From DATATV01 sp035551355 (GTDB lineage Bacteria; Actinomycetota; Actinomycetes; Mycobacteriales; Pseudonocardiaceae), in assembly GCA_035551355.1 (NCBI GenBank), contig DASZNF010000028.1:1-47831 (forward strand): a DNA stretch of 47,831 bases. The letters run 5' to 3'. The notes below the pieces were generated by a model, which worked only from the letters and a program-made list of their open reading frames with translations, did not search any database and was not told the DNA's origin. Below, piece by piece: positions 7,738 through 16,163 of this stretch (position 1 is the first letter of the stretch; each line of letters opens with the position of its first letter). The translations under genes were made by a program, and so were the position numbers.

Positions 7738-8097
7738 ATGAGCCAGCCTGACTGCCTGTTCTGCAAGATCGTCGCCGGTGAGATCCCCGCGACCGTGGTG
7801 CACACGACCGAGCGCACCCTGGCCTTCCGAGACATCAATCCACAGTCGGACACGCACGTCCTTGTGGTGCCCAAGCAGCATCACGAGGACGCCGCCGCGC
7901 TGGCCGCCGCGGACCCCCAGCTGCTGGCCGACGTGCTCATCGCGGGCGCCGAAGTGGCCAAGGCCGATGGCATCGACGAGAGCGGTTACCGGTTGGTGTT
8001 CAACACCGGGCCAGACGCCGGCCGCACCGTTTTTCATGCTCACCTGCACGTGCTCGGTGGTGAGCAGCTCGGGTTGTTCGGCAGGCCGGGCCGGTGA
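7738..8097 (+). CDS. HIT family hydrolase (histidine triad nucleotide-binding)
   Basis: A 119-residue HINT-type protein. The N-terminus has the zinc-type CLFCKIVAGEIPA block and the C-terminus the histidine triad FHAHLHVLGG (HxHxHxx), whose middle histidine is the catalytic nucleophile. HIT enzymes hydrolyse phosphoramidates and adenylylated compounds such as AMP-lysine; the physiological substrate here cannot be read. The ATG at 7738 appears leaderless, with TAGCCT seven bases upstream. It is a stand-alone gene before the phoH operon. Confidence 0.93.
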   Translation: MSQPDCLFCKIVAGEIPATVVHTTERTLAFRDINPQSDTHVLVVPKQHHEDAAALAAADPQLLADVLIAGAEVAKADGIDESGYRLVFNTGPDAGRTVFHAHLHVLGGEQLGLFGRPGR

Positions 8098-8133
8098 CCG
8101 GGTTATCCGGTGCACGCTGTCGGCCCGCACGAC

Positions 8134-8139
8134 TAAACT
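8134..8139 (+). promoter_or_regulatory. -10 element upstream of phoH operon
   Basis: TAAACT between the HIT stop and phoH. Transcription from here would give an approximately 80-base leader before the phoH GTG. Confidence 0.4.
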
Positions 8140-8225
8140 CGCAGGTGTTCACCGCGAACCGTTCGGCAGCCGTTGAACGGGTAGCCAAAACAGCGCACAT
8201 GCGCAGGAAGTAGGCCCGAGCGCAC

Positions 8226-9356
8226 GTGGCCGGCACCACACAAGGTGGAGCTGCCCGATCAGCCCAGACCCGATCGGCGACCACCACATCAGGCCCCAGC
8301 CGGGGCGGCGATGGTTCAACGCAGACAGGGGTGGCCGGAAACGGCGCCGGGACCGCGTCCTCGCGGTTCACGGTGCCGGACAACGCCGTGCTCACGCTGC
8401 TCGGCTCGCGGGACGAGAACCTCCGCGCGGCCGAGAATCTGCTCGCCGCGGACGTCCACGTCCGGGGCAACGAGGTCACGCTGTCCGGTGATCCGGCCGA
8501 CGTGGCGTTCGCGGAGCGGGTGTTCACCGAACTGGTGACCCTGGCCGAGCGCGGTCAGCAGGTCGGCACCGACACCGTGCGGCGCACCGTGGCCATGCTG
8601 TCCACTGGCGACTCCGAATCCCCGGCCGAGGTGCTCAGCCTGGATATCCTGTCCCGGCGCGGGCGCACCATCCGCCCCAAGACGCTGAACCAGAAGCACT
8701 ACGTTGACGCCATCGACACGCACACGATCGTGTTCGGGATCGGCCCGGCGGGCACCGGCAAGACCTATCTGGCCATGGCCAAGGCCGTGCAGGCGTTGCA
8801 GGCCAAGCAGGTTAACCGGATCATCCTGACCCGGCCCGCGGTGGAGGCAGGGGAGCGGCTTGGCTATCTGCCCGGCACGCTGTACGAGAAGATCGACCCG
8901 TACCTGCGCCCGCTCTACGACGCGCTGCACGACATGATCGACCCCGAGTCGATTCCCCGGCTCATGCAGGCCGGCACCATCGAGGTGGCCCCGCTGGCCT
9001 ACATGCGCGGCCGCACCCTCAACGACGCGTTCATCATCCTGGACGAGGCGCAGAACACCACGCCCGAGCAGATGAAGATGTTCCTGACCCGGCTGGGCTT
9101 CGGCTCGAAGATCGTGGTCACCGGCGACATCACCCAGGTCGATCTGCCCGAGGGGCAGCGCAGCGGCCTGCGCATCGTGCGGGAGATCCTCGGCGGCGTG
9201 GACGACGTGCACTTTGCCACCCTGACCAGCCACGACGTGGTCCGCCACCGCCTGGTCGGGGACATCGTGGACGCCTACGACCGCTGGCACGCCCGGCAGG
9301 ACGCGCTGGAACCCAAGGGTGACGCGCGATCGGCCGGACATCGGCGGGGACGGTGA
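8226..9356 (+). CDS. phoH: PhoH-family ATPase
   Basis: A 376-residue P-loop ATPase. Walker A is GPAGTGKTYLA (about residues 173-183) and Walker B is FIILDEAQNTTPEQMKMFLTR, the diagnostic PhoH block. Residues 50-115 form the small KH-like N-terminal domain of the YbeZ type. The first 45 residues are Thr/Ser/Gly-rich and poorly conserved in style, so the true start may be later (for example near the coding for FTVPDNAVLTLLG). The ribosome binding site for the GTG at 8226 is weak. It is immediately followed by ybeY; the PhoH/YbeZ-YbeY pair acts in rRNA maturation and ribosome quality control. Confidence 0.93.
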   Translation: MAGTTQGGAARSAQTRSATTTSGPSRGGDGSTQTGVAGNGAGTASSRFTVPDNAVLTLLGSRDENLRAAENLLAADVHVRGNEVTLSGDPADVAFAERVFTELVTLAERGQQVGTDTVRRTVAMLSTGDSESPAEVLSLDILSRRGRTIRPKTLNQKHYVDAIDTHTIVFGIGPAGTGKTYLAMAKAVQALQAKQVNRIILTRPAVEAGERLGYLPGTLYEKIDPYLRPLYDALHDMIDPESIPRLMQAGTIEVAPLAYMRGRTLNDAFIILDEAQNTTPEQMKMFLTRLGFGSKIVVTGDITQVDLPEGQRSGLRIVREILGGVDDVHFATLTSHDVVRHRLVGDIVDAYDRWHARQDALEPKGDARSAGHRRGR

Positions 9357-9360
9357 CCGA

Positions 9361-9951
9361 ATGAGCATCGAGATCGCCAACGAGTCCTCGGTCGGCGTCG
9401 ACGAGACCTCGATCGTGGCCGCGGCCCGGTTCGCCCTGGACCGGATGGGGGTCAGTCCGCTGGCCGAGCTGTCCGTGCTGCTGGTCGAGCTTGAGGCCAT
9501 GTCCGACCTGCACGAGCGGTGGATGGATCTGGAGGGCCCCACCGACGTGATGGCCTTCCCCATGGACGAACTGGAGTCCGCGCGCAGGCCCGACGCCGCC
9601 GACCTGGGCCCGGCCCTGCTCGGTGACATCGTGCTGTGCCCGGCGTTCGCCAAGGAACAGGCCCGCAAGGCCGGGCACAGTCTGCTGGACGAGCTGCACC
9701 TGCTGACCGTGCACGGTGTGCTGCACCTGCTCGGCTACGACCACGCCGAGCCCGCCGAAGAGCGGGAGATGTTCACCTTGCAACGGCGCATCCTGACCGA
9801 CTTCCACACCGCCCGGGTCGACGCCGCGCGCCTGGCCGCCCAGCGCAGCGCCGACGACCGGGTGCTGGGCACGGTCGGGCTGGACCGGCAGGCCACTGGG
9901 GGCGCGCCGGAGTCCTCGACCGAGGATCCAGGCGCCACGCAGGCGCCGTAG
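9361..9951 (+). CDS. ybeY: Endoribonuclease YbeY
   Basis: A 196-residue metal-dependent RNase involved in 16S rRNA 3'-end processing and 70S quality control. The zinc motif HGVLHLLGYDHAEPAEE (H-x3-H-x5-H) is intact, and the preceding TDVMAFPMDE block is typical. It begins four bases after the phoH stop. About 40 extra C-terminal residues (DDRVLGTVGLDRQATGGAPESS) beyond the usual end are hydrophilic and probably disordered, as is common in actinobacterial copies. Confidence 0.95.
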   Translation: MSIEIANESSVGVDETSIVAAARFALDRMGVSPLAELSVLLVELEAMSDLHERWMDLEGPTDVMAFPMDELESARRPDAADLGPALLGDIVLCPAFAKEQARKAGHSLLDELHLLTVHGVLHLLGYDHAEPAEEREMFTLQRRILTDFHTARVDAARLAAQRSADDRVLGTVGLDRQATGGAPESSTEDPGATQAP

Positions 9952-9972
9952 GCGCGCCGACGAGAGGCAGGC

Positions 9973-11310
9973 ATGGCAGGTCCGGCCACCACGGCCACGC
10001 TGTTGGTGTTGGCTCTGGTCGGCGTGCTCGCCGCCGGGGCGTTCGGCGGGGCCGACGCGGCCCTGGGCGCCATCTCCCGGGCCCGGGTTGACGAGCTGGT
10101 GCGCGCGGGCCGGTTCGGTGCGAAGCAGCTGGCCGCGGTCGTGGCCGAGCGGCCCCGGCACATCAACCTGTTGCTGTTGCTGCGATTGGCGTGCGAGCTG
10201 ACCGCGACCGTGCTGGTCACCGTGGTCTGCCTGCAGCTGATCGCCGAGGACTGGCTGGCCGTGCTCGTCGCCGCGGTGGTCATGGTGGTGGTGTCCTACG
10301 TGCTGGTCGGCGTCGGCCCGCGCACCATCGGCCGCCAGCACCCGTACCGGGTCGGGCTGATCGCGGCCGGACCGGTGCGCGCCCTCGGGCTGGTGCTGGG
10401 TCCGCTGTCCCGGTTGCTGATCAAGGTCGGCAACGCGATCACTCCCGGCCGCGGGTTCCGCGAGGGCCCGTTCTCCTCCGAGGTGGAGCTGCGCGAACTG
10501 GTCGACCTGGCCGGTGAACGGGGCAGCATCGACGAGGGCGAGCGGGAGATGATCCACTCGGTCTTCGAGCTGGGGGACACAATCGCCCGCGTGGTGATGG
10601 TGCCGCGCACCGAGATCGTGTGGATCGAGCGCACCAAGTCGGTCCGCCAGGCTCTGGCCCTGTCGCTGCGCACCGGCTTCACCCGGGTCCCGGTGATCGA
10701 CGAGAGCGTGGACGACATCGTCGGCGTGGTGAATCTCAAGGATCTGGTGCGCACCACGCTGGAGACCGAGGCCAAGCCGACCGTCGGCGAGCTGATGCAC
10801 AGCGCCCTGTTCATCCCGGAGACCAAGCGGCTGGACGAGCTGCTCAAGGAGATGCAGCGCGACCGGACGCACCTGGCCGTGGTGGTCGACGAGTACGGCG
10901 GCACCGCCGGGCTGCTGACCATCGAGGACATCCTGGAGGAGATCGTCGGGGAGATCACCGACGAGTCCGACACCGATGACCGTCCGCCGATCGAGATGCT
11001 GGAGGATGGCCAGGCCCGGGTCAGCTCCCGGCTGCCCACCGAGGACCTGGCCGAACTGTTCGAGGTCGAGCTGGACGACGACGATGTGGAAACCGTCGGC
11101 GGTCTGCTCGCCCAGCAGCTGGGCCGGGTGCCGTTGCCGGGCGCGGAGGCCGAGATCTCCGGGCTGCGGTTGCGGGCCGAGGGCGGCAAGGACCGGCGGG
11201 GCCGGATGCGGATCAGCTCGGTGCTGGTGCGGCCGCTGGAGGAGCCGATGTCCGACGTCGGGCAGATGGACGACGACGAGCAGCGAGAGAGGAACTCCGA
11301 CCGTGGCTGA
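9973..11310 (+). CDS. CNNM/CorC-type membrane protein with CBS pair (hemolysin family)
   Basis: A 445-residue protein. Three to four N-terminal hydrophobic segments form a CNNM (DUF21) domain (about residues 1-150). Two CBS domains follow (FTRVPVIDESVDDIVGVVNLKDL and the block ending VVVDEYGGTAGLLTIEDILEEI), then a C-terminal CorC_HlyC (transporter-associated) domain. The family is linked to Mg2+/Co2+ efflux or resistance; 'hemolysin' is a historical name. The ATG at 9973 has AGAGGCAGG upstream. It overlaps the next gene by eight bases and follows ybeY by 21, so it belongs to the phoH-ybeY-era block. Confidence 0.92.
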   Translation: MAGPATTATLLVLALVGVLAAGAFGGADAALGAISRARVDELVRAGRFGAKQLAAVVAERPRHINLLLLLRLACELTATVLVTVVCLQLIAEDWLAVLVAAVVMVVVSYVLVGVGPRTIGRQHPYRVGLIAAGPVRALGLVLGPLSRLLIKVGNAITPGRGFREGPFSSEVELRELVDLAGERGSIDEGEREMIHSVFELGDTIARVVMVPRTEIVWIERTKSVRQALALSLRTGFTRVPVIDESVDDIVGVVNLKDLVRTTLETEAKPTVGELMHSALFIPETKRLDELLKEMQRDRTHLAVVVDEYGGTAGLLTIEDILEEIVGEITDESDTDDRPPIEMLEDGQARVSSRLPTEDLAELFEVELDDDDVETVGGLLAQQLGRVPLPGAEAEISGLRLRAEGGKDRRGRMRISSVLVRPLEEPMSDVGQMDDDEQRERNSDRG

Positions 11311-11650
11311 GCCGGACGCGCTGGACGCCGAGGACACCAAGATCGTGACACTGGCCCGGTCGTCCAGGGCCCGCACCGGCGCCGCCGAGGGCGCCGCGGT
11401 GCGCGACACCGACGGCCGGACCTATGCCGCGTGCACCGTGGATCTGCCCTCGCTGAAGCTGACCGCGCTGCAGGCCGCGGTGGCCGCCGCGGTGGCCAGC
11501 GGCGCCGAAGGGCTGGAGGCCGCGGCCGTGGTCACCGAGGCGGGCGAACTGGCCGCGGACTCGGTGGCCGCCGTGCGCGATCTTGGCGCGGCCGCACCGG
11601 TGTTCCGGGCCGACCCGCGGGGCACCGTGCTGGCCCGCGACCTGCCCTGA
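11303..11650 (+). CDS. Cytidine deaminase-like protein lacking the catalytic motifs
   Basis: A 115-residue protein in the slot between the CorC-like gene and era, where mycobacteria carry a similar small protein (Rv2365c, as I recall). The segment DGRTYAACTVDLPSLKLTALQAAVAAAVASGAE follows the cytidine deaminase pattern (G..Y.GCN.E.....LCAER.A...A...G). However, the metal-binding CAE is replaced by TAL, and the later PCxxC pair is absent. The fold is probably kept and deaminase activity lost. The GTG at 11303 lies inside the end of the upstream gene with GAGAGAGG ahead, indicating coupled translation. A regulatory or scaffold role tied to Era or YbeY is only an inference. Confidence 0.8.
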   Translation: MAEPDALDAEDTKIVTLARSSRARTGAAEGAAVRDTDGRTYAACTVDLPSLKLTALQAAVAAAVASGAEGLEAAAVVTEAGELAADSVAAVRDLGAAAPVFRADPRGTVLARDLP

Positions 11651-11684
11651 GGTCCCCGCGTCGGTGAGCCGCCCGGCCGGCGGG

Positions 11685-11690
11685 AACAAT
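11685..11690 (+). promoter_or_regulatory. -10 element of probable leaderless era transcript
   Basis: AACAAT six bases before the GTG at 11697, with no Shine-Dalgarno. This matches the leaderless geometry seen for other genes in this window. Confidence 0.4.
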
Positions 11691-11696
11691 GGGCTG

Positions 11697-12605
11697 GTGA
11701 CAGGTGCAGACGAGGGACATCGATCCGGTTTCGCGTGCTTCGTGGGACGGCCCAACGCGGGCAAGTCGACGCTGACCAACGCGCTGGTGGGCGGCAAGGT
11801 GGCGATCACCTCGGACAAGCCGCAGACCACCCGGCACACCATTCGCGGCATCGTGCACCGGCCCGACGCGCAGCTGATCATCGTGGACACTCCCGGCCTG
11901 CACCGCCCGCGCACCCTGCTCGGCCAGCGGCTCAACGATCTGGTGATGCAGACCCTGTCCGAGGTCGACGTGATCGGCCTGTGCGTGCCCGCGGACCAGA
12001 AGGTCGGCCCGGGGGACAAGTTCATCGCCGCCGAGCTGACCAAGGTGGCCAGGCGGACCCCGGTGATCGGGATCGTCACCAAGACCGACCTGGTGCCCCA
12101 GGAGCAGGTGGCCGCGCAATTGCTGGCACTGCAGGGCGTGCTGGAGTTCGCCGAGCTGGTGCCGGTGTCCGCAGTGGACGGTTACCAGGTCGGGTTGCTG
12201 GCCGATCTGCTGGTTGGCCGGCTGCCGGCCGGGCCGCCGCTGTACCCCGGCGGGGAGATGACCGACGAACCGGAGACCACGCTGGTCGCCGAGCTGATCC
12301 GGGAGGCCGCGCTGGACGGCGTGCGCGATGAGCTGCCGCATTCCATCGCGGTCACCGTCGAGGAGATGAATCCGCGCGAGGGCCGGGACGATCTGATCGA
12401 CGTGTACGCCGAGCTGTACGTGGAGCGGTCCAGCCAGAAGGCGATCGTGCTGGGGCATCGGGGGGAACGGCTCAAGCAGGTCGGCACCACCGCACGCAAG
12501 CAGATCGAGGCGTTGCTGGGCACCAAGGTCTACCTCGACCTGCACGTCAAGATCGCCAAGGACTGGCAACGCGATCCGAAACAGCTGCGTAAGCTGGGCT
12601 TCTGA
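11697..12605 (+). CDS. era: GTPase Era
   Basis: A 302-residue essential GTPase binding 16S rRNA during 30S assembly. The G1 motif GRPNAGKST, G3 DTPGL, G4 TKTD and the switch region SDKPQTTRHTIRGI are visible. The C-terminal KH domain contains LGHRGERLKQVG and ends KIAKDWQRDPKQLRKLGF, the usual Era terminus. The GTG at 11697 leaves a five-residue lead before GHRSGFACFVGRPN. There is no ribosome binding site, but an AACAAT hexamer six bases upstream suggests a leaderless start. It lies downstream of the YbeY/PhoH functions it cooperates with. Confidence 0.95.
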   Translation: MTGADEGHRSGFACFVGRPNAGKSTLTNALVGGKVAITSDKPQTTRHTIRGIVHRPDAQLIIVDTPGLHRPRTLLGQRLNDLVMQTLSEVDVIGLCVPADQKVGPGDKFIAAELTKVARRTPVIGIVTKTDLVPQEQVAAQLLALQGVLEFAELVPVSAVDGYQVGLLADLLVGRLPAGPPLYPGGEMTDEPETTLVAELIREAALDGVRDELPHSIAVTVEEMNPREGRDDLIDVYAELYVERSSQKAIVLGHRGERLKQVGTTARKQIEALLGTKVYLDLHVKIAKDWQRDPKQLRKLGF

Positions 12606-12766
12606 CGATCACCGTTTCGGGTCACTTTCGGTGTTCCGTGTTCAGGCAGGCAGTTCACCCGCTAACGTCCGGTTGGAACCAAACCTGCGTAGTACCCGTC
12701 AAACACCCGTGAAGTGCAATGTAGTGCCACGGGTGCGTCGCGCCCCCGCGTGAGAGAGAGGCTGTC

Positions 12767-13858
12767 GTGACTTATCCGCCGCAGCAACCAGGGCCCAATG
12801 ACCCCCAGGGTGGCGGCTACCCACAGTCTGGCGGGTTTCCCCAGCAACCGGGTGGCTACCAGCCCAACCCGCAGAGTGGCGGTTTTCAGCAGCCTGGCGG
12901 TTACCCGCCCGGTGGCGGGTACGAGCAGCAGGGCGGATATCAGCAGCCGGGCGGATACCAGCAGCAGCCCGGTGGTTACCAGCCGGGATATCCGCAGCCC
13001 GGTGGTTACCAGCAGCCCGGCATGGGCGGTTTCCAGCCCGGTTTCCCCGGCGGGATGCCCCCGCAGCGCAAGTCCGCGCTGCCGTGGATCCTCACCGGCG
13101 GCGGGGTGCTGGTCGTCGGCGTCGTGATTCTGCTGCTGTTCGTGTTCGGGGTTTTCGGTGGCGGTAGTGGGGCCAACACCAGCAACCCCAAAGACGTTGC
13201 CCAGGCGTACGTCACGGCGCTGAACAACAACGACTCCTCGACCATGAAGTCGCTGGCCTGCTCGGTGCCCAGCCAGCCGACCGGCACGGTGCCCACCGGC
13301 GTGGTGCCCACCGACATTCCGCAGGAGAAGTTCAACCTGCAGCTCGACGGTGACCCGACGGTCAGCGGCAACACCGCCACCGGCAAGGCGAAGGGCACCG
13401 TCAACGGTTCCAATGTCGAGTACCAGTACCAGCTGAACAACAACAACGGGTCCTGGTGCGTCGACCTGACCAAGCTCAAGCCGGTCATGAACAACGGCAA
13501 CGGCGGCAGCAGCAGCGACTCCTCCAGCGACAACAGCAGCGGCAGCGAGGAGCCCTCGCAATCCACCGGTAGTGGCAGCTCGTCCACGAACATCAACTTC
13601 GACGAGCTGCAGGTGGGTTCGTGCATGGCCGGCGACCCGGAAGCGACCACCCTGAGCGGCTACAGCAACGCCGACTGCTCGTCCAGCGACGCGACCATGA
13701 AGATCCTCTCCATCTTCCAGAACTCCACGCACGACGAGTTCGAGAGCGATTCGGAGGATCCGTGCAACGACGTGCCGCAGACCTACTTCCCGATGTGGCA
13801 CGGCGACGAGAACGGCGTCACCGGCACCATCTACTGCGTCGGCAAGACCGGCAGCTGA
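12767..13858 (+). CDS. Single-pass membrane protein with Pro/Gly/Gln-rich cytoplasmic tail
   Basis: A 363-residue protein of unknown function. Residues 1-100 are low complexity with repeats such as GGYQQPGG and QPGGYQP. One transmembrane helix follows (about 104-128, WILTGGGVLVVGVVILLLFVF). Outside is a DUF4878-like segment (DVAQAYVTALNNNDSSTMKSLAC, about 143-165), an acidic Ser/Asn/Gly linker (about 244-270), and a Cys-containing C-terminal domain (VGSCMAG, NADCSSSD, EDPCNDVP, IYCVGK) that may form disulfides, reminiscent of Septum_form or LppU-like domains. The GTG start has GAGAGAGAGG upstream. It is monocistronic, with its own terminator. Actinobacterial proteins of this layout often sit near the division or cell-wall machinery; here no partner is adjacent. 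Confidence 0.85.
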   Translation: MTYPPQQPGPNDPQGGGYPQSGGFPQQPGGYQPNPQSGGFQQPGGYPPGGGYEQQGGYQQPGGYQQQPGGYQPGYPQPGGYQQPGMGGFQPGFPGGMPPQRKSALPWILTGGGVLVVGVVILLLFVFGVFGGGSGANTSNPKDVAQAYVTALNNNDSSTMKSLACSVPSQPTGTVPTGVVPTDIPQEKFNLQLDGDPTVSGNTATGKAKGTVNGSNVEYQYQLNNNNGSWCVDLTKLKPVMNNGNGGSSSDSSSDNSSGSEEPSQSTGSGSSSTNINFDELQVGSCMAGDPEATTLSGYSNADCSSSDATMKILSIFQNSTHDEFESDSEDPCNDVPQTYFPMWHGDENGVTGTIYCVGKTGS

Positions 13859-13875
13859 CCTGATCGCTGGTCGAC

Positions 13876-13908
13876 GGGGCGGTGGATCGCTTGATCCGCC
13901 GCCCCTTT
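13876..13908 (+). terminator. Hairpin terminator after the 12767-13858 gene
   Basis: Thirteen-pair stem (GGGGCGGTGGATC with its complement, one T-G wobble), four-base loop and TTT immediately after. It sits 17 bases beyond the stop and ahead of the recO promoter. Confidence 0.7.
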
Positions 13909-13950
13909 CGCGTCGGTCGGTTGTCGTCGGTCCGCGCGTGGGTGGGACCG

Positions 13951-13956
13951 TACTGT
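13951..13956 (+). promoter_or_regulatory. -10 element of recO promoter
   Basis: TACTGT fits TANNNT, after the terminator at 13876 and about 20-25 bases before the recO starts. Confidence 0.45.
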
Positions 13957-13982
13957 CCGCCTTTCGTGGGACGATGGAGGAC

Positions 13983-14774
13983 ATGAGCCTGTACCGCGAC
14001 ACCGGTGTGGTGTTGCGCGTGCACAAGCTGGGTGAGGCCGACCGGATCGTCACGCTCATCACCCGCAGGCACGGCAAGGTGCGCGCGGTGGCCAAGGGGG
14101 TGCGGCGCACCAAGTCCCGGTTCGGCGCGCGGCTGGAGCCGTTCTGCCATGTCGACGTGCAGTTCTACACCGGGCGCACACTGGATGTGGTCACCCAGGT
14201 GGAGACCGTGGACGCCTTCGGGATCGGTCTTGTGAACGACTACTCGCGCTACACCACAGGGTGCGCGGTGCTGGAGACCGCCGACCGGCTCGCGGTGGAG
14301 GAGGGCGAGCCGGCGCTGAAGCTGTACCTGCTGGTGGCGGGTGCGCTGCGCGCCCTGGCCGGTAGGCAGCGCGATCCCTCGCTGGTGCTGGACGCCTTCC
14401 TGCTGCGGGCGATGGCCTACGCCGGCTGGGCGCCGGCGATCACCGAGTGCGCGCGCTGCGCGCAACCCGGGCCGCACCGGGCGTTCAGCGTGCCCGCGGG
14501 CGGAGCGGTGTGCCCGCGATGCCGGCCCACCGGCGCGGGCAGCCCGGGCGGGGAGACCATCACGTTGATGGACGCGCTGCTCAATGGGGACTGGCCGGTG
14601 GCCGAGGCCATCGGCGCGCCGCCGAGGCGAGAGGCCAGCGGACTGGTCGCCGCGCTGCTGCAGTGGCATCTGGAACGGCAACTGCGCTCGTTGCCGCTGG
14701 TGGAGCGCCGTGCCCCAGCCGGCCGAGCCACCGAGCCCGACCAACGGACCGAGGTGGGCGCGGCGAGCGACTAA
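13983..14774 (+). CDS. recO: DNA repair protein RecO
   Basis: A 263-residue recombination mediator that helps RecR load RecA onto SSB-coated DNA. The N-terminal OB fold starts MSLYRDTGVVLRVHKLGEADRIV, the normal actinobacterial beginning. The C-terminal helical part contains a zinc-finger CARCAQPG...GGAVCPRC. I chose the ATG at 13983 because it matches the family start; an in-frame ATG at 13974 would add three residues and has better spacing from the mRNA start. The last 25 residues are Pro/Ala-rich. uppS follows after 73 bases with its own ribosome binding site. Confidence 0.94.
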   Translation: MSLYRDTGVVLRVHKLGEADRIVTLITRRHGKVRAVAKGVRRTKSRFGARLEPFCHVDVQFYTGRTLDVVTQVETVDAFGIGLVNDYSRYTTGCAVLETADRLAVEEGEPALKLYLLVAGALRALAGRQRDPSLVLDAFLLRAMAYAGWAPAITECARCAQPGPHRAFSVPAGGAVCPRCRPTGAGSPGGETITLMDALLNGDWPVAEAIGAPPRREASGLVAALLQWHLERQLRSLPLVERRAPAGRATEPDQRTEVGAASD

Positions 14775-14847
14775 GGTCGCTGCTGGGCGGGTTCGTCGCC
14801 GACGTCCGCGCCGATCCAGTTCGGTTTTCGAAGGAGACATTGATCGC

Positions 14848-15705
14848 ATGCTGACCAATCGGCGTCGCGCCGTGGCCGCGCGCACCACGCCGGTCCGGCC
14901 TCCCGATCCGCATCCCTCCGGCGCGAAGCCGCCGGTGATCCCGGCCGACCTGGTGCCCAAGCACGTGGCCATCGTGATGGACGGCAACGGCCGGTGGGCC
15001 AACCAGCGCGGGCTGCCCCGGGTGGAGGGCCACAAACGCGGTGAGGCCGTCGTGCTGGACGTGGCCCGCGGCGCGATCGAGATCGGCGTGAAGTGGTTGT
15101 CGCTGTTCGCGTTCTCCACCGAGAACTGGAAGCGCAGCCCGGACGAGGTGCGCTTTCTGATGGGCTTCAACCGGGATGTCATCCACCGGCGGGTGGACGA
15201 GCTGGACGAACTCGGCGTGCGGGTGCGCTGGGCGGGCCGGCAGCCGCGGTTGTGGCGCAGCGTGGTTAACGAGCTGCGGGTGGCCGAGGAGCGGACCAGG
15301 AACAACGGCGTACTCAACTTCTCCATGTGCGTGAACTACGGCGGCCGGGCCGAGATCGGGGACGCGGCGCGGGAGATCGCCCGGCTGGCCGCGGCGGGCA
15401 AGATCAATCCGGACAAGGTCGACGAGCGCACCCTGGCCCGGTACCTGTACCAGCCGGATATGCCGGACGTGGATCTGTTCATCCGGCCCTCCGGTGAGCA
15501 GCGCACATCCAACTTCATGCTCTGGCAGTCCGCCTACGCCGAGCTGGTGTTCCAGGACATCCTCTGGCCCGACTTCGACCGCCGGGACCTGTGGCAGGCC
15601 TGCGAGAACTACGCACGGCGTGACCGCCGGTTCGGTGGCGCCATCGACGCGGCCAAGGAGAAGGCCGCCGCGCAGGAGTCCGAGACCGCGCAGGCGCACT
15701 CATGA
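14848..15705 (+). CDS. uppS: Polyprenyl diphosphate synthase, cis-type (UppS family)
   Basis: A 285-residue cis-prenyltransferase making the long-chain polyprenyl (decaprenyl/undecaprenyl) diphosphate carrier for peptidoglycan and arabinogalactan. Conserved regions are HVAIVMDGNGRWANQRG (catalytic Asp), FAFSTENWKR, and the C-terminal DLFIRPSGEQRTSNFMLWQ with ELVFQDILWPDF. The first 30 residues are a basic, Pro-rich extension common in actinobacteria. The ATG at 14848 is 11 bases after AAGGAG. The stop overlaps the next gene (ATGA). Confidence 0.95.
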   Translation: MLTNRRRAVAARTTPVRPPDPHPSGAKPPVIPADLVPKHVAIVMDGNGRWANQRGLPRVEGHKRGEAVVLDVARGAIEIGVKWLSLFAFSTENWKRSPDEVRFLMGFNRDVIHRRVDELDELGVRVRWAGRQPRLWRSVVNELRVAEERTRNNGVLNFSMCVNYGGRAEIGDAAREIARLAAAGKINPDKVDERTLARYLYQPDMPDVDLFIRPSGEQRTSNFMLWQSAYAELVFQDILWPDFDRRDLWQACENYARRDRRFGGAIDAAKEKAAAQESETAQAHS

Positions 15706-16124
15706 GCGCGGGCGAGGCGAGTGCGACCGCGACGCTGCTGACCGCGGCCAAGGCGGCGCTGGAGCGCTACCACGAGGTGCATGTCGACGACGACGGCGCG
15801 CTGACCTTCCGGCACAACGAGGTCCCGTGCGCGGTGCAGGCGATGCAGCTGGCCGAGGGCCTGGCCGTGCTGAGCCTGACCTGCGTGGTGGCCTGGGACC
15901 TGCCCGACTCACCGGAACTGGCCTCCTCGGCCGCCGAGCGGGCCGGCCAGGGACTGTTCGGCACGCTCGGTGTGGTGCACACCGAGCAGGGCCTGGACGT
16001 GACCCTGCGGTACACCTTCCCGGCCGCGGGCCTGGCCATCACACCGCTGGGCACGCTGTTCATGCTCGTGGTGTCCACCGCGTCCCAGCTGCGCACCGAA
16101 CTGCTGACCGACGCGGGCCGGTAA
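15702..16124 (+). CDS. Conserved actinobacterial protein coupled to uppS (Rv2360c-like)
   Basis: A 140-residue protein of unknown function, translationally coupled to uppS through ATGA. It is acidic with no signal peptide or strong membrane segment. It alternates an N-terminal helix (TATLLTAAKAALERYHEV), beta-rich middle strands and a hydrophobic C-terminal helix (LGTLFMLVVSTASQLRTELL). The layout resembles small chaperone-like YbjN/T3SS-chaperone folds, but that is only an impression. Position after uppS and before the zur region matches the M. tuberculosis gene order, which is the main support that it is real. Confidence 0.85.
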   Translation: MSAGEASATATLLTAAKAALERYHEVHVDDDGALTFRHNEVPCAVQAMQLAEGLAVLSLTCVVAWDLPDSPELASSAAERAGQGLFGTLGVVHTEQGLDVTLRYTFPAAGLAITPLGTLFMLVVSTASQLRTELLTDAGR

Positions 16125-16150
16125 CCCGTTCGGGCAGCGCAGGCTGCTGA

Positions 16151-16156
16151 CACAAT
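16151..16156 (+). promoter_or_regulatory. -10 element of leaderless permease gene
   Basis: CACAAT followed by seven bases and the GTG at 16164, with no Shine-Dalgarno. Confidence 0.4.
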
Positions 16157-16163
16157 CCCGCGG

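Noticed and set aside
9130..11409. 759-codon minus-strand ORF across the ybeY and corC-like genes
   Set aside because: It mirrors codon-position GC bias of real plus-strand genes and shows no recognisable protein segment.
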